Assembly: GCA_035326105.1 (NCBI GenBank)
Contig: DAOKYO010000001.1
Coordinates: 310,001 to 374,000, forward strand
Origin: Bacilli bacterium
GTDB taxonomy: Bacteria > Bacillota_I > Bacilli_A > RFN20 > CAG-826
Length of the DNA: 64,000 nucleotides
Direction: 5' to 3'
Part shown: positions 37,497-46,504 of the stretch, piece by piece
Position numbering within the stretch: the first letter of the stretch is position 1
Layout of the letters: the number at the start of each line of letters is the position of its first letter
Made by a program: the position numbers and the translations under genes
The notes under the pieces: generated by a model
Databases searched by the model: none
Told to the model about the DNA's origin: nothing
The model's input: only the letters and a program-made list of their open reading frames with translations

Positions 37497-38040
37497 TATC
37501 TTTTTTTCGAAAGCCAAATAATCTATATACCCTTAAATTTTAAAATTATTCAAAATTATTTTCTTGTTTTGTAATAACATTTTTTGCTAAAGCCGTTTTT
37601 TTGAAAATTATTCATAATTTTTGGAGTGGAATTTACTATTATAAGTGAGGGGACATCGTCTGGTTAAAACAGCTTTTGTTCATATATCTTTTGTGATTCT
37701 TTAGAAAAATTTTTTTGATGTAAGAAGAGTTTTTCTACATGCGAAATTTCAAATAACTAATTTGGATTTCAAGTATGTTGCTTTTTGTGATTCAAACAAA
37801 TCTCTTATCTTTTTGACCTTCTTATACATTCAAAGGCAAGGTGTATGTCAATTAGAGATAAGAAATAAGCAGCAAGAAATTTAGAAAATGCAATTAAGGA
37901 AGACAAAAAAATTACTATGCCACTAGATAAATATAAGAAATCTTCAAACAAGATTTTTTTCAATTTAAAATTTAGTTCATTTATTGGCGCTAATTCTTGC
38001 CATTTTAGGCTGTTTGGTACGTTTTCAAATAAAGATGATT
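37497..38040. other. AT-rich spacer, no gene seen
   Basis: Long A/T runs and short broken frames. There is an imperfect AAATTATTCA-type repeat at 37540-37620 and a TATAAG at 37640. I see no gene, no terminator with a clear stem and no ribosome site. It separates the DruE-like operon from the second recombinase remnant. Confidence 0.5.
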
Positions 38041-38362
38041 TTGTTATTTAATTTATGGATTTTGGCGTTGAACTTTTGTTCATAAGAACCGCTATGGATT
38101 TCGAGTTTCTTTACTCACTCTTTTCTTTTTGCTTTTCCCTCTGTTGCCGATATTTTTTTTAGAAATCAAGTAAACGATACGTTCATTATCAATCGCTAGA
38201 ATCTTATTGATGAAGTCATTGAGCAGTTCACCTAATAGGTTAAGATTGCCATTTTCATATTCCTTAAGCTTTTCTTTTATGGACTTGAATTGTGATTTGA
38301 TGGTGACCTCGCTAATAATGGCTTCATGATTATGCTTGATGAGAAATTGTTACCCCTATTAA
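38041..38362 (-). pseudogene. second remnant of the serine recombinase C-terminus
   Basis: The minus strand of this stretch closely follows the recombinase remnant at 14858-15140 (for example GGCGTTGAACTT against GGTGTTGAGTTT). At GGTGACCTCGCTAAT the sequence jumps directly to the zinc-ribbon part (GGCTTCATGATTATGCTTGAT, at 15690 in the first copy). About 550 bases are therefore deleted relative to copy one. Both copies are in the same orientation. It is a dead fragment marking the other side of the island. Confidence 0.7.
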
Positions 38363-38777
38363 GAACATGCTCAAGTTGATTAAGCATGTTTCAAATTATC
38401 GCATATATAAAATATGTGTTTTATATAGACTAATTAGATACACGTAAAAGCAATTCCGAATCATGTGGAAATAATTGTTTTTTTGCTTAAAAAGAGTTTA
38501 TTTGATTTATTTAAACATCACGAAGTAACATAAATTTTACAAATATTGTTTTTTTTTGCTAAAATAATTTGACACAAATAACAAGTGAAGGTAAAAGGGG
38601 ATTTACTAATCAAACAAATATGATTGAGAGTATAACGTATTTTTGATGTTTTTTATTAAAAATATAAAGATTTTTAGTCACAGGAATTCAATTCCCTTTA
38701 TTCGCGAATAAATTCCCGTTATTAGTTATTTAATTTTTCCCCAAAAAAGTGAATATATAGGAGAGGAGGTGATTGGC
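38363..38777. other. AT-rich spacer upstream of the XRE regulator
   Basis: A 415-base stretch, very rich in A and T, with no open frame of note. It should hold the promoter of the XRE-membrane regulator, but I cannot identify clear -35 and -10 boxes. The ribosome site GGAGAGGAGG lies at its end. Confidence 0.4.
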
Positions 38778-39671
38778 GTGACACTAGGACAGAAACTCAA
38801 AAGCTTAAGAATTGAAAAAGACTTAACACAAAAGGGACTAGCAGAGCAATTGAATGTCTCTTTTCAAACCATTAGCAAATGGGAAAATGATGAAAATGAG
38901 CCTGATATTACGACTTTGAAGACACTTACCAAAATTTATGGTTGTTCGTACGATTATTTATTTGAGGATGGAAATAAGGATAACAAAACAATCGACGACG
39001 AAAGTGAAATTGTGCTCGAACAAGAAAAAAATAAAATCAGCACGTGTTGTGATTGCGGTAAAGAGTTACTTCATAATGATATAGTTCATAATATTGAAAG
39101 AAGAACTTCTTCGGGTGTAAAAGAGATGGTTACAATTTGTGACGCATGTTTTAAAAAACATGAAGAAGAAATTGATAGACGCACTCAGGAAGTCGAAGAC
39201 TCTATGAAAGCAAAACCTTCAGATATCAAAAAAGATAAAGGTATTTTTCATAAAATAACTGATAGAAACGATAAAAAGCCTTTGATTTGGGCGATTATAT
39301 TTGGAATATTATCGCTGGTTGTTACGCTTATTATTTGCCTTGTGAACTATGAAAGTGTGGGAATTGTTTGGACCATCTGCGCTCCTCTCATTATAGGATA
39401 CACATTTGTTTCAACGATATACTGCATTTTTACAGCCTCATACGTAAGTGATGTCTTTATGGAAGTGTCTTCATGGTCCATCCGTTTTCCTGGGCTGATT
39501 TTTAGTTGGAATTTAGATGGCTTTATATGGTTGATTGCCATGAAGATTTTATTTTTAATTCTTGGATTTTTGTTTGGGGTTGCAGTGTTCTTGCTGGCGC
39601 TGGGATTATCCGTAATTTTGTCGGTTTTTTCTTTTGTTCCTTTACTCATTTATAATAAAACACATTATTAG
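38778..39671 (+). CDS. XRE regulator with zinc knuckle and C-terminal membrane domain
   Basis: About 297 residues from GTG at 38778, 8 bases after AGGAGG; another GTG at 38769 overlaps the site. The N-terminal XRE HTH (LGQKLKSLRIEKDLTQKGLAEQLNVS, then TISKWENDENEPD) is followed by a rubredoxin-like knuckle (CCDCGKEL at about 91, CDACFKKH about 35 further). A charged linker leads to about four hydrophobic helices (from about 170). It is thus a membrane-tethered DNA-binding protein that may sense a surface or membrane signal. It lies directly upstream of a lipoprotein gene (13-base gap, GGAGGGG site) and probably regulates it. Confidence 0.8.
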   Translation: MTLGQKLKSLRIEKDLTQKGLAEQLNVSFQTISKWENDENEPDITTLKTLTKIYGCSYDYLFEDGNKDNKTIDDESEIVLEQEKNKISTCCDCGKELLHNDIVHNIERRTSSGVKEMVTICDACFKKHEEEIDRRTQEVEDSMKAKPSDIKKDKGIFHKITDRNDKKPLIWAIIFGILSLVVTLIICLVNYESVGIVWTICAPLIIGYTFVSTIYCIFTASYVSDVFMEVSSWSIRFPGLIFSWNLDGFIWLIAMKILFLILGFLFGVAVFLLALGLSVILSVFSFVPLLIYNKTHY

Positions 39672-39684
39672 GAGGGGTTTTTAT

Positions 39685-42123
39685 ATGAAAAAAAGGTTTG
39701 TGGTTATTCCGTTGGTGTTGGTTCTATTATTAGCATCCTGCGACACTTCATCAAACAATTCTAGCAGTTCGGGTTCTAGCGGCTCGGGTTCCAGCAGTTT
39801 GGAACCGGCAAAGGAAGATTTTAACGACGTTTTCTTCGATAGTGGCACGTTTATATATGACGGCGGCTCCCACATTCTTTCTGAAGTGAGGGGTGTGCCG
39901 GACAATACAAATATTGTTTATACAGGACGAGAAGCTTATACCGATGTTGGAACATATCCGGCAACGGCTAAGTTAACAAAAGAAGGCTATAATGATAAAA
40001 CTTTAAATGCCAGTCTTACGATTAGTCCCGCTGATTTTAGTGGCTTGGTATATGAAAGTGTTACCATAACATATGATGGGAAAGAACACATTAATGATGT
40101 CAAATTAGTGGGTGTTCTTCCTCCCGACACCTCAACGGAAGAAACAGTAACAAATGCGGAGGGTGAACAAGTTACCAGTGCGATTGAAGTCGGAACTTAT
40201 ACATATGAGGTTGTTATTACAAATAAAAATTATACTCAGTTAACAAAGAGTGCGACTTTAACCATAAAAGCCCAAAAGAAAGATATGCCAGTGTTTGTTT
40301 CTAGTGATGGGAAAACATATTTTTCAAATGGTTTACATAACTCTTATCTATATTCTTGGGATTCCGCTGACGGCTTAAATCTGATTGATTATTCATCGCC
40401 TAAAGAATTTAACAAATATAGTAGCACAGAAGCTATTTTTATTACTGGATCGGCCTTTTTAAATTCGGCCAAACAAATTAAAAATGGTGACGTTAATGTT
40501 TTATATACTGATGGAAATATTGACGATTTTGTAAAATATAGTGAATCCGTATATTACTACTCAAGCAATTCATTAAAAGCGGATAAATCTGGAATTTATA
40601 GGGTAGATTCGACGGACTCAGATGCGGAACCGATTGTGACAAAAGTCTTCACCGGAAAGAGTGACAATCTCTCCATCTACGGAAATAGTCTTTATTTTTC
40701 CAATGGCAATGACAGCAAACATTTATATAGAATGAATTTATCCACAAACACGATTTCATTAGTACTAAATGAAAAAGTACATGAATATGTTATTGATGGA
40801 AATAGACTTTATTGCACGGTCAATGGCTTACTCAACGATTATATTGGATATGTAGACTTAACAGACACTAGTTTTGAATTAACAAAAATTACTGATTATG
40901 CAGGTGAGTACCTAACAATTAAAAACGGCTATCTTTACTTTAATTGTACTGATTTAGTTGCCCATATTGATTCTTCGATTAAAGGCGTGTGGCGAATTAA
41001 TCTATCAAGCCTGGCAAAAGAGCATATCTTTGCAACTGAGGATGTGAATGGTTTTGATGTAGACTCCTTATCTACACTAGTTTATATCGATACTGAAGAT
41101 TATCATTTATATCGTTATGATATTGATTCAAAAGCCAAAGTAGACTTGTTAGCAGACTTTGTTGCTCCTGAAGAAATACCATTAAATACTGGCGGAAAAA
41201 CTATTTCCATAGGTACCAAAACATACTTTTTAAATATGTATGCCGGCAAGACACTATATGTTTACGATGAGGTAGCAAAGAAAAGTTCTCAACTTACTTC
41301 TAATAAAATTGCCGACTTCTTTATTTATGACGGCATTATGTACTTTAACCAAGTAACAATGCTAACGAATAATGATTTATACACTGTTAACTTATCAACT
41401 GGTGGGGAAGCGACAAAATTGAGTCCCAACGATGTTAGAAATATGGTTTCCGATGGAACCTATATCTACGCTACCCATTATAATTTTGCTGGTGCCAGCG
41501 GTGGCATTTCAAGAATGAAATTAGACGGCACTGATTATGTGAAATTTTCCGAGTGCAATGGGGCCAAAAATTTAACTATTAGAGACGAAAAACTCTATTA
41601 TATCAACTCCTCAACCGGCCAGGACAATGGTGACATCGAATTTATTTCTCTAAATTCAATTACCTCTTCTTCAGAAAACCTAGGGGGGACAAATCTTTCT
41701 CAAGATATTAAGAACGTTAAGCAGTTTGCATTTGATAACGATAATATCTTTTATATCTATAACGGAACAATCGAAAACTCTGTCAGAAGGACTGATTTCG
41801 CATCTTTAGACGCGGGGATTAAACTTGCAAGCAGTAAAACAAATCCGAGCGAGATTATCTTAAGTGGTGAATACGTTTATTATTATTCTTATGCCGCTAC
41901 TGCTTCAGGCAGTGCAGGATTTTATAGGGTTAGAAAGACGGCATCAGGTGATGGAACGCAAGAATTAATTCTCGGGTATAATAATCTATATTATGCTTCT
42001 AGTCTATCAATTTCAGCATCGGGCTATCTTTATTTTTTGAACTATATTCCTAAATTAGTGCTTGGGAATGCCCATTTTTATCAAATCAATCTAGACACTA
42101 AAGCAATAAGCGAAATAAATTAG
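39685..42123 (+). CDS. surface lipoprotein with MBG-like repeats and a propeller-like domain
   Basis: 812 residues from the ATG at 39685, which follows GGAGGGG; the earlier TTG is rejected. The signal peptide MKKRFVVIPLVLVLLLASC has a lipobox with Cys19, followed by a serine and glycine linker. Two MBG-like repeats follow (about 45-190: F-x-Y-D-G-x-x-H, VGTY, then A-x-L-T-I). The large C-terminal part has many repeats of the type Y-x-Y-D/S-x-N-x-L-Y-x-x-x-x-x-G, resembling the DUF5050 beta-propeller domain. It would be anchored to the outer face of the membrane and bind an external ligand. Ligand unknown. Confidence 0.8.
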   Translation: MKKRFVVIPLVLVLLLASCDTSSNNSSSSGSSGSGSSSLEPAKEDFNDVFFDSGTFIYDGGSHILSEVRGVPDNTNIVYTGREAYTDVGTYPATAKLTKEGYNDKTLNASLTISPADFSGLVYESVTITYDGKEHINDVKLVGVLPPDTSTEETVTNAEGEQVTSAIEVGTYTYEVVITNKNYTQLTKSATLTIKAQKKDMPVFVSSDGKTYFSNGLHNSYLYSWDSADGLNLIDYSSPKEFNKYSSTEAIFITGSAFLNSAKQIKNGDVNVLYTDGNIDDFVKYSESVYYYSSNSLKADKSGIYRVDSTDSDAEPIVTKVFTGKSDNLSIYGNSLYFSNGNDSKHLYRMNLSTNTISLVLNEKVHEYVIDGNRLYCTVNGLLNDYIGYVDLTDTSFELTKITDYAGEYLTIKNGYLYFNCTDLVAHIDSSIKGVWRINLSSLAKEHIFATEDVNGFDVDSLSTLVYIDTEDYHLYRYDIDSKAKVDLLADFVAPEEIPLNTGGKTISIGTKTYFLNMYAGKTLYVYDEVAKKSSQLTSNKIADFFIYDGIMYFNQVTMLTNNDLYTVNLSTGGEATKLSPNDVRNMVSDGTYIYATHYNFAGASGGISRMKLDGTDYVKFSECNGAKNLTIRDEKLYYINSSTGQDNGDIEFISLNSITSSSENLGGTNLSQDIKNVKQFAFDNDNIFYIYNGTIENSVRRTDFASLDAGIKLASSKTNPSEIILSGEYVYYYSYAATASGSAGFYRVRKTASGDGTQELILGYNNLYYASSLSISASGYLYFLNYIPKLVLGNAHFYQINLDTKAISEIN

Positions 42124-42133
42124 GAGTGCGTTT

Positions 42134-42508
42134 ATGAACATTGAAACGAAAACCATCAGGTATGGTGTCGATGAATATTTGAAGTTTGGCTGGAGCCACA
42201 CCGAGGAAGTTAGGAGATTAAGTGGAAGGTCTTACTATAGTGAATATATTCTTGCCAGAGATAAAGACATGCAAAATTACAAACTTGTTAAAGCTCTCGA
42301 AAGCAAGTATTTTGATCTTAAAAATCAAAAGAAAAACTACACACCCATAGATGGTTTGTGGTGTTTTATTGCATTTGCTTGTTTGATTTTTCCCGGCATT
42401 GTATATGTAGCATTTAAGTTGAATCAAAAAACAAGAATAGAGGCTTTTAATGCGGATGTTCAGAGTAAAATGGATGCCGTTGTAAAGGAAGTTACGCCTT
42501 TAATCTAG
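42134..42508 (+). CDS. small membrane protein of unknown function
   Basis: 124 residues, with one clear hydrophobic helix (about 76-96, WCFIAFACLIFPGIVYVAF) near the C-terminus. The N-terminal part is soluble, with YGVDEYLKFGWSHTEEVRRL. A GGAGTG site precedes the ATG, 10 bases after the lipoprotein stop, so it is part of that operon. Family not recognised. Confidence 0.65.
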   Translation: MNIETKTIRYGVDEYLKFGWSHTEEVRRLSGRSYYSEYILARDKDMQNYKLVKALESKYFDLKNQKKNYTPIDGLWCFIAFACLIFPGIVYVAFKLNQKTRIEAFNADVQSKMDAVVKEVTPLI

Positions 42509-42600
42509 AACTGATTACCAAAGAAAACTGATAATTTGCATGTTTTTTTGTGTTTCCGGTGTTAGCACTAAACCAGTGAAAAAATCTTGTATAGACTACT

Positions 42601-42800
42601 GGAGGCGACGTTTTATTCTGTTTCAGTTTTAATTTCTAGGATATCGAGGTACTTATCATATTAGTAGGTCACAATCTTTGTTTTTCCTTATTGGTGGAAG
42701 AAATAATGACCATATCAATAGAATCTTGGATGAGTTTTTTGGCGGTTTGTTTACTGATGTCGAGGTCACTTATCGCATCATTAGAATTATAATTACCAAA
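42601..42800 (-). pseudogene. decayed 3' end of a fic gene, inverted relative to the intact copy
   Basis: The minus strand reads S-D-L-D-I-S-K-Q-T-A-K-K-L-I-Q-D, then DMVIISSTNKEKQRL, a TGA in the V-T-Y region, and then a degraded DKYLDILEIKTETE before TAA. This matches the C-terminus of the Fic protein at 55537 (EVSKPTAGKLLQDFVDMGIISS, KSKQRYVTY, DILESGTEAK). The flanking AAAACGTCGCC also resembles the sequence after the intact gene. Only the last 60 codons remain. Confidence 0.65.
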
Positions 42801-43102
42801 CGAGAAGTACATTCAATTAATATCTTATGGTCAAATTTTATAATCATAATGTTTTTTAACACAAATCTTTAATTTTTCTCGCCTAACAAACTATATGATT
42901 CCCTTTGCATCTATCTATGTACTGAGATTTGAGACCGTTAATTATCGCAAATCTTTTAGACGATGATTGTAAGGGGAATTATTCGCATTTACCATAAGAT
43001 AGATATAAGAAAATAATTTTTATTAAAGTAATTTAATTAAAATATTTTTTTGTCGTACTTGTTAAAGACAGATAGGGCTATAATAAATCGGGAATAAGTA
43101 TT

Positions 43103-43699
43103 ATGTTAAGAATTATTAAAGAGACAAAAAAGTATTATCATCAAGCGGAAGAATGCATTCAAAGGGCCTTCTGGAATGTTTATATGCCTGGTTGTGAAGA
43201 ACATTATTTGGTGCATAAAATGAGAAATTCACCGAATTATATTTCTAATTTATCGTTTCTTGCTCTAGACAATGATTATGTTGTGGGAGCGATATATGGG
43301 AGTATAGCTAAATATAATAGTGATGATATCATTACCTTTGGTCCTTTGGGCGTAGATCCTAAGTACCAGCATCAGGGTATCGGGGGAATGCTAGTACAGG
43401 AATTTATCAAAGAAGTTAAAAAAATTGGCTATAAAGCTGTTGTGATAACGGGTGTGCCGGAGTATTATCCACGTTTTGGGTTCCAAGATTGTTATAAGTT
43501 AGGAATTAGGATGGACGATGGGACTCAATTTCCGGCTTTGATGGGCCTAGAATTAGAAAAAGGATATTTTGATAACAATCCCGGCATTTTTAAAGAAGCA
43601 GCGGTGTTTTTTGGCTTGGATCGAAATGAAGTCGAAAAATATAATAGCCTCTTTCCGCCTTTAGAAAAAAAGGTTTTACCTGGCCAGTGGAAAAAGTAA
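43103..43699 (+). CDS. GNAT-family N-acetyltransferase
   Basis: 198 residues. The acetyl-CoA-binding motif A is at FGPLGVDPKYQHQGIGGMLVQEF, with the Q-x-x-G-I-G form of the pyrophosphate loop. A motif-B-like GVPEYYPRFGF follows (YYPRFGF is typical of the GNAT subfamily near YhbS). It transfers acetyl groups to an amine, but the substrate cannot be predicted. A start at the ATG of 43103 is the only one in frame before the motif, and no strong ribosome site is visible. The gene stands alone. Confidence 0.85.
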   Translation: MLRIIKETKKYYHQAEECIQRAFWNVYMPGCEEHYLVHKMRNSPNYISNLSFLALDNDYVVGAIYGSIAKYNSDDIITFGPLGVDPKYQHQGIGGMLVQEFIKEVKKIGYKAVVITGVPEYYPRFGFQDCYKLGIRMDDGTQFPALMGLELEKGYFDNNPGIFKEAAVFFGLDRNEVEKYNSLFPPLEKKVLPGQWKK

Positions 43700-43775
43700 A
43701 TAAAAAGGTCGTCTAAGATATTTTGAGTTTTAACAAATCGTAGGTATATAATGAATAATATTTTTTAAGAAGGTT

Positions 43776-44273
43776 GTGGATGAAATGGTTAAATGGATTA
43801 GGCTTTATAAAAGCCAATACTTAGGATTCTTTGCTTTAGGCCTTCTTTTATTTGCCGTTCAAGAATTGCCCTATGGGATAATGCCCTTATTTCATCTTTC
43901 GGCGAATCCAATTATGGAAATGACGGAAGCATCCCCGTTTCTAAACATATTAGAAAAAGTATTGGGAACATTATCAATCGCCGCCCTAATTCTTGTCGTT
44001 GAAAAAAACTCAAGGTGGTTTTCCTTATCATCAAAAAAGGAACTTATTTTCTTTATTCTAGCAATGGTGATGTTAGGCATAAATTTTGGCGGTTGGGCAT
44101 TTTATTTTAATGGCTATCAAAGTAAAGCTCTTATGATCGTATGTCTGGTTGCCGCGGTTCCTCTATATTATGTATTTTTGGGTTTATGGAGAAAGAACTA
44201 TATTCTAACCATTGCCGGGATTTTGTTTTTTATTGTGCACGTAAGTCATGTTTCAATGAATTTATTGATGTAA
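43776..44273 (+). CDS. four-helix integral membrane protein, unknown
   Basis: 165 residues, or 162 if the ATG at 43785 is used. AAGAAGG lies 3 bases before the GTG and 11 before the ATG, so the ATG is more likely. Hydrophobic segments lie at about 13-33, 62-75, 90-110 and 120-160. No family recognised. A short gap of 14 bases follows to the oxidoreductase gene. Confidence 0.65.
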   Translation: MDEMVKWIRLYKSQYLGFFALGLLLFAVQELPYGIMPLFHLSANPIMEMTEASPFLNILEKVLGTLSIAALILVVEKNSRWFSLSSKKELIFFILAMVMLGINFGGWAFYFNGYQSKALMIVCLVAAVPLYYVFLGLWRKNYILTIAGILFFIVHVSHVSMNLLM

Positions 44274-44287
44274 AAAAGGAGAACGAC

Positions 44288-44710
44288 ATGTTAAATGAAC
44301 AGATTAAAGCCATTTTGGACGAACGATTTAAAAAAGACTCGCTGCTGGCTTTAGCAACCATAAACGGTGACTACCCGAGTGTTAGAACAGTAAATGTCTA
44401 TTATGAAAATGAGTGCTTTTATATTATTACGCACGCCTTATCCAATAAAATGAAGCATATTGACCATAATCCACATGTTGCTCTATCTGGAGAGTGGTTT
44501 TCAGCGCATGGAGTGGCTATTAATCTAGGGTATTTTGGCAAAGACGAAAATAAAAAATTAGCCAATAAACTAGCGAAGGTTTTTTCTTCGTGGATTAATA
44601 ACGGGCATAACAATTTTGCCGATAAAAATACCATTATTCTCTGTATTAGATTAAATAATGGGGTTCTTTTTAGTAATGGAACCAGATATGAACTTACTTT
44701 TGGGGTATAA
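44288..44710 (+). CDS. pyridoxamine 5'-phosphate oxidase-like flavin protein
   Basis: 140 residues from the ATG at 44288 (site AAAAAGGAG); longer frames upstream are not supported. The fold is the split-barrel FMN family: ALATINGDYPSVRTVNVYY (strand pair near the flavin), SNKMKHIDHNPHVALSGEWF. Members bind FMN or heme and reduce small molecules or protect against oxidants. The specific reaction is not predictable. It follows the membrane protein by 14 bases and may share its transcript. Confidence 0.82.
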   Translation: MLNEQIKAILDERFKKDSLLALATINGDYPSVRTVNVYYENECFYIITHALSNKMKHIDHNPHVALSGEWFSAHGVAINLGYFGKDENKKLANKLAKVFSSWINNGHNNFADKNTIILCIRLNNGVLFSNGTRYELTFGV

Positions 44711-44783
44711 ACAAGCAAAGCTTAATTAATGGCAAAAAGCCTTTAAATCAACATTTACATTATTCTGTGTTGTTCGGTTCACT

Positions 44784-44797
44784 TAGGATGCATCCTA
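44784..44797. promoter_or_regulatory. 14-bp perfect palindrome, probable TetR operator
   Basis: TAGGATGCATCCTA lies 35 bases before the ATG of the small membrane gene, whose operon ends with a TetR regulator at 45202. Its position and perfect symmetry suit autoregulation. It is not seen elsewhere in the window. Confidence 0.55.
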
Positions 44798-44831
44798 TAT
44801 TAAGGGTGTAGTCATTAAGGAGGAGCAGAAA

Positions 44832-45182
44832 ATGAATACAGATAAAATTTATGCCGAGCATGTCGCTCAAGAATATTCGATTAAAGATGCGTCTAAGGTA
44901 ATCGCGCTTAAAAAATTAGATAAGCGAGCCAAATTGCCCGCAAGTATCTTCACCTACACCTTTGGCATTTTTTCTTCATTAGTGTTAGGCGTTGGCATGT
45001 GTTTGTCAATGGAGGTAATCGGGCCCCAAACCCCCGCCATGTTTATCCTCGGAATTATAATAGGATTACTAGGATTCGCTGGCTGTGGATTCAATTATCC
45101 GATTTATAGCAAGATCTTAGAAAAGTCAAAAAGAAAATATGCCGCGGATATTATTGCCTTGGCTAATGAGATTACCGACTAA
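44832..45182 (+). CDS. small membrane protein ahead of a TetR regulator
   Basis: 116 residues, with two hydrophobic helices (about 38-60 and 68-92) and a charged C-terminus (SKRKYAADIIALANEITD). Proteins with this layout (YAEHVAQEY, then LKKLDKRAKLPASIFTYTFG) are sometimes labelled dihydropteridine reductase in databases, but nothing here supports an enzyme. A GGAGGAG site precedes the ATG. It is followed by the TetR gene after 19 bases, so it is probably the target of that regulator. Confidence 0.7.
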   Translation: MNTDKIYAEHVAQEYSIKDASKVIALKKLDKRAKLPASIFTYTFGIFSSLVLGVGMCLSMEVIGPQTPAMFILGIIIGLLGFAGCGFNYPIYSKILEKSKRKYAADIIALANEITD

Positions 45183-45201
45183 ATAAGAAGGGAGCAGTAT
45201 T

Positions 45202-45801
45202 ATGAATAAATCCGAATCGAAATATTTCAATACTGCTCGTTTTTTTGACGAAGCGCTGATTAATATTTTGAATAAAAAGGAATACCAATTTATTACAGTT
45301 AAGGAAATATGCAAGGAAGCTGGAGTTAATCGCTCGACTTTCTATCTGCATTATGAAACGATTAATGATCTTCTAGAGGAGACGATAGAATACTATGAAA
45401 ATAAATTCTTTTTCTCTTTTCAAAATCAGCAAAGTGACTTTGTCAATCAAATCACTACGATAGAATTTGCGAAGTTGGATTTAATCACTCCTGCCTATTT
45501 AACCCCCTATTTGACCTATGTTAAAGAAAATAAAAAACTATTTAAAGCATTTATCGGTCACCCTAAGACAATGAATGCCGATAAAAGTTATCGCCAATTA
45601 AGCGAAAGAATATTTATGCCGATTCTCAGCCGTTTTAACATACCTGCCGCAAAACAGCCATTTTATATTTCCTATTTTATTCACGGCATGATGGCTATTA
45701 TGGAGGAGTGGATCAAGGAAGGATGCATGACGCCAATTGACGAGGTGATTGAAATAATAACTAACTGTGTTAAACACACCAATAACGGCAGTATTATTTA
45801 A
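45202..45801 (+). CDS. TetR/AcrR family regulator
   Basis: 199 residues. The N-terminal HTH is FITVKEICKEAGVNRSTFYLHYE, followed by a helical ligand domain with the Firmicutes TetR_C pattern and the end segment FHGMMAIMEEWIKEGC-like (I-H-G-M-M-A-I-M-E-E-W). The ribosome site AGAAGGGAG lies before the ATG. It is cotranscribed with the 116-aa membrane protein. It meets the next TetR gene tail to tail with a 4-base overlap at 45798-45801. Confidence 0.88.
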   Translation: MNKSESKYFNTARFFDEALINILNKKEYQFITVKEICKEAGVNRSTFYLHYETINDLLEETIEYYENKFFFSFQNQQSDFVNQITTIEFAKLDLITPAYLTPYLTYVKENKKLFKAFIGHPKTMNADKSYRQLSERIFMPILSRFNIPAAKQPFYISYFIHGMMAIMEEWIKEGCMTPIDEVIEIITNCVKHTNNGSII

Positions 45802-46376
45802 TTTAGATCAAGCGAATTAACCCCTTCGGTAAATAGGTTGCCCGTCAAGTTAATTAAGTGCTGAATAGAGATTTTCTTTCCATCTTTTACCCATTGTCGA
45901 TATATGTTTACGGATGATAATCCTAGAAATGTATTGATAATATTTTGCTCTTCTCGGCTATATTTTTGGTAAGGATTATAAAGGCTTCGATTGCGCTTCA
46001 GCATTACTTCAAAGAAGCGATTAGAGTAAACTTGATATGAATCGGAGCAAACTAATTTCTCCATGTAAGGTTCCTGTTTGGCCATAAACTCAAAAAACAC
46101 CTTATTCGTGTCCTTAAAAGAATGAATAAGGGGATACTGATCCATAAAGGAGGCATAATCAGATACCAGCTCTTGGAATAGATCATCAAACAGCGCTTCT
46201 ATACAACTGAAGTGCAGATAAAATGTCTTGCGATTTATCATCGCTTTTTGAGTGATTCTCTGGACGGTTATTTTTGAGGCATCAAGTTCCATAATCAACT
46301 CTTTAACCGCGGATTTAATACCGGACTTGGTTCTGATTACCCGCAAGTCATTTTTGTTTTCTTTTGGCATATTCAA
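45798..46376 (-). CDS. TetR/AcrR family regulator, divergent to the CMD operon
   Basis: 192 residues on the minus strand. The HTH is KITVQRITQKAMINRKTFYLHF, followed by a helical domain. It is related to its convergent neighbour (both use TFYLHY/F) but is otherwise different. The ribosome site AAGGAGG reads back from the ATG at 46376. The 128-base intergenic region to the oppositely directed CMD gene holds nested palindromes, so it probably represses that operon as well as itself. Confidence 0.88.
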   Translation of the reverse strand: MNMPKENKNDLRVIRTKSGIKSAVKELIMELDASKITVQRITQKAMINRKTFYLHFSCIEALFDDLFQELVSDYASFMDQYPLIHSFKDTNKVFFEFMAKQEPYMEKLVCSDSYQVYSNRFFEVMLKRNRSLYNPYQKYSREEQNIINTFLGLSSVNIYRQWVKDGKKISIQHLINLTGNLFTEGVNSLDLN

Positions 46377-46385
46377 CCTCCTTCA

Positions 46386-46430
46386 ATTACCAGTTTTACA
46401 TAACTGGGGTATAATTCCCACATTGGTAAT
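46386..46430. promoter_or_regulatory. nested palindromes and TATAAT between TetR and the CMD operon
   Basis: CCAGTT and AACTGG (46390-46407) pair around 6 bases. ATTACCA (46386-46392) and TGGTAAT (46424-46430) form a larger pair. A TATAAT lies at 46410-46415 between the arms. The TetR protein could bind here and block the divergent promoters. Confidence 0.5.
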
Positions 46431-46504
46431 ATTGGCAATTGTTTTCCCCTATTACTTAAATTATCGTAGAAATGGAAAGGAAAGCAAGTTAAAGGAAAAA
46501 GGAA

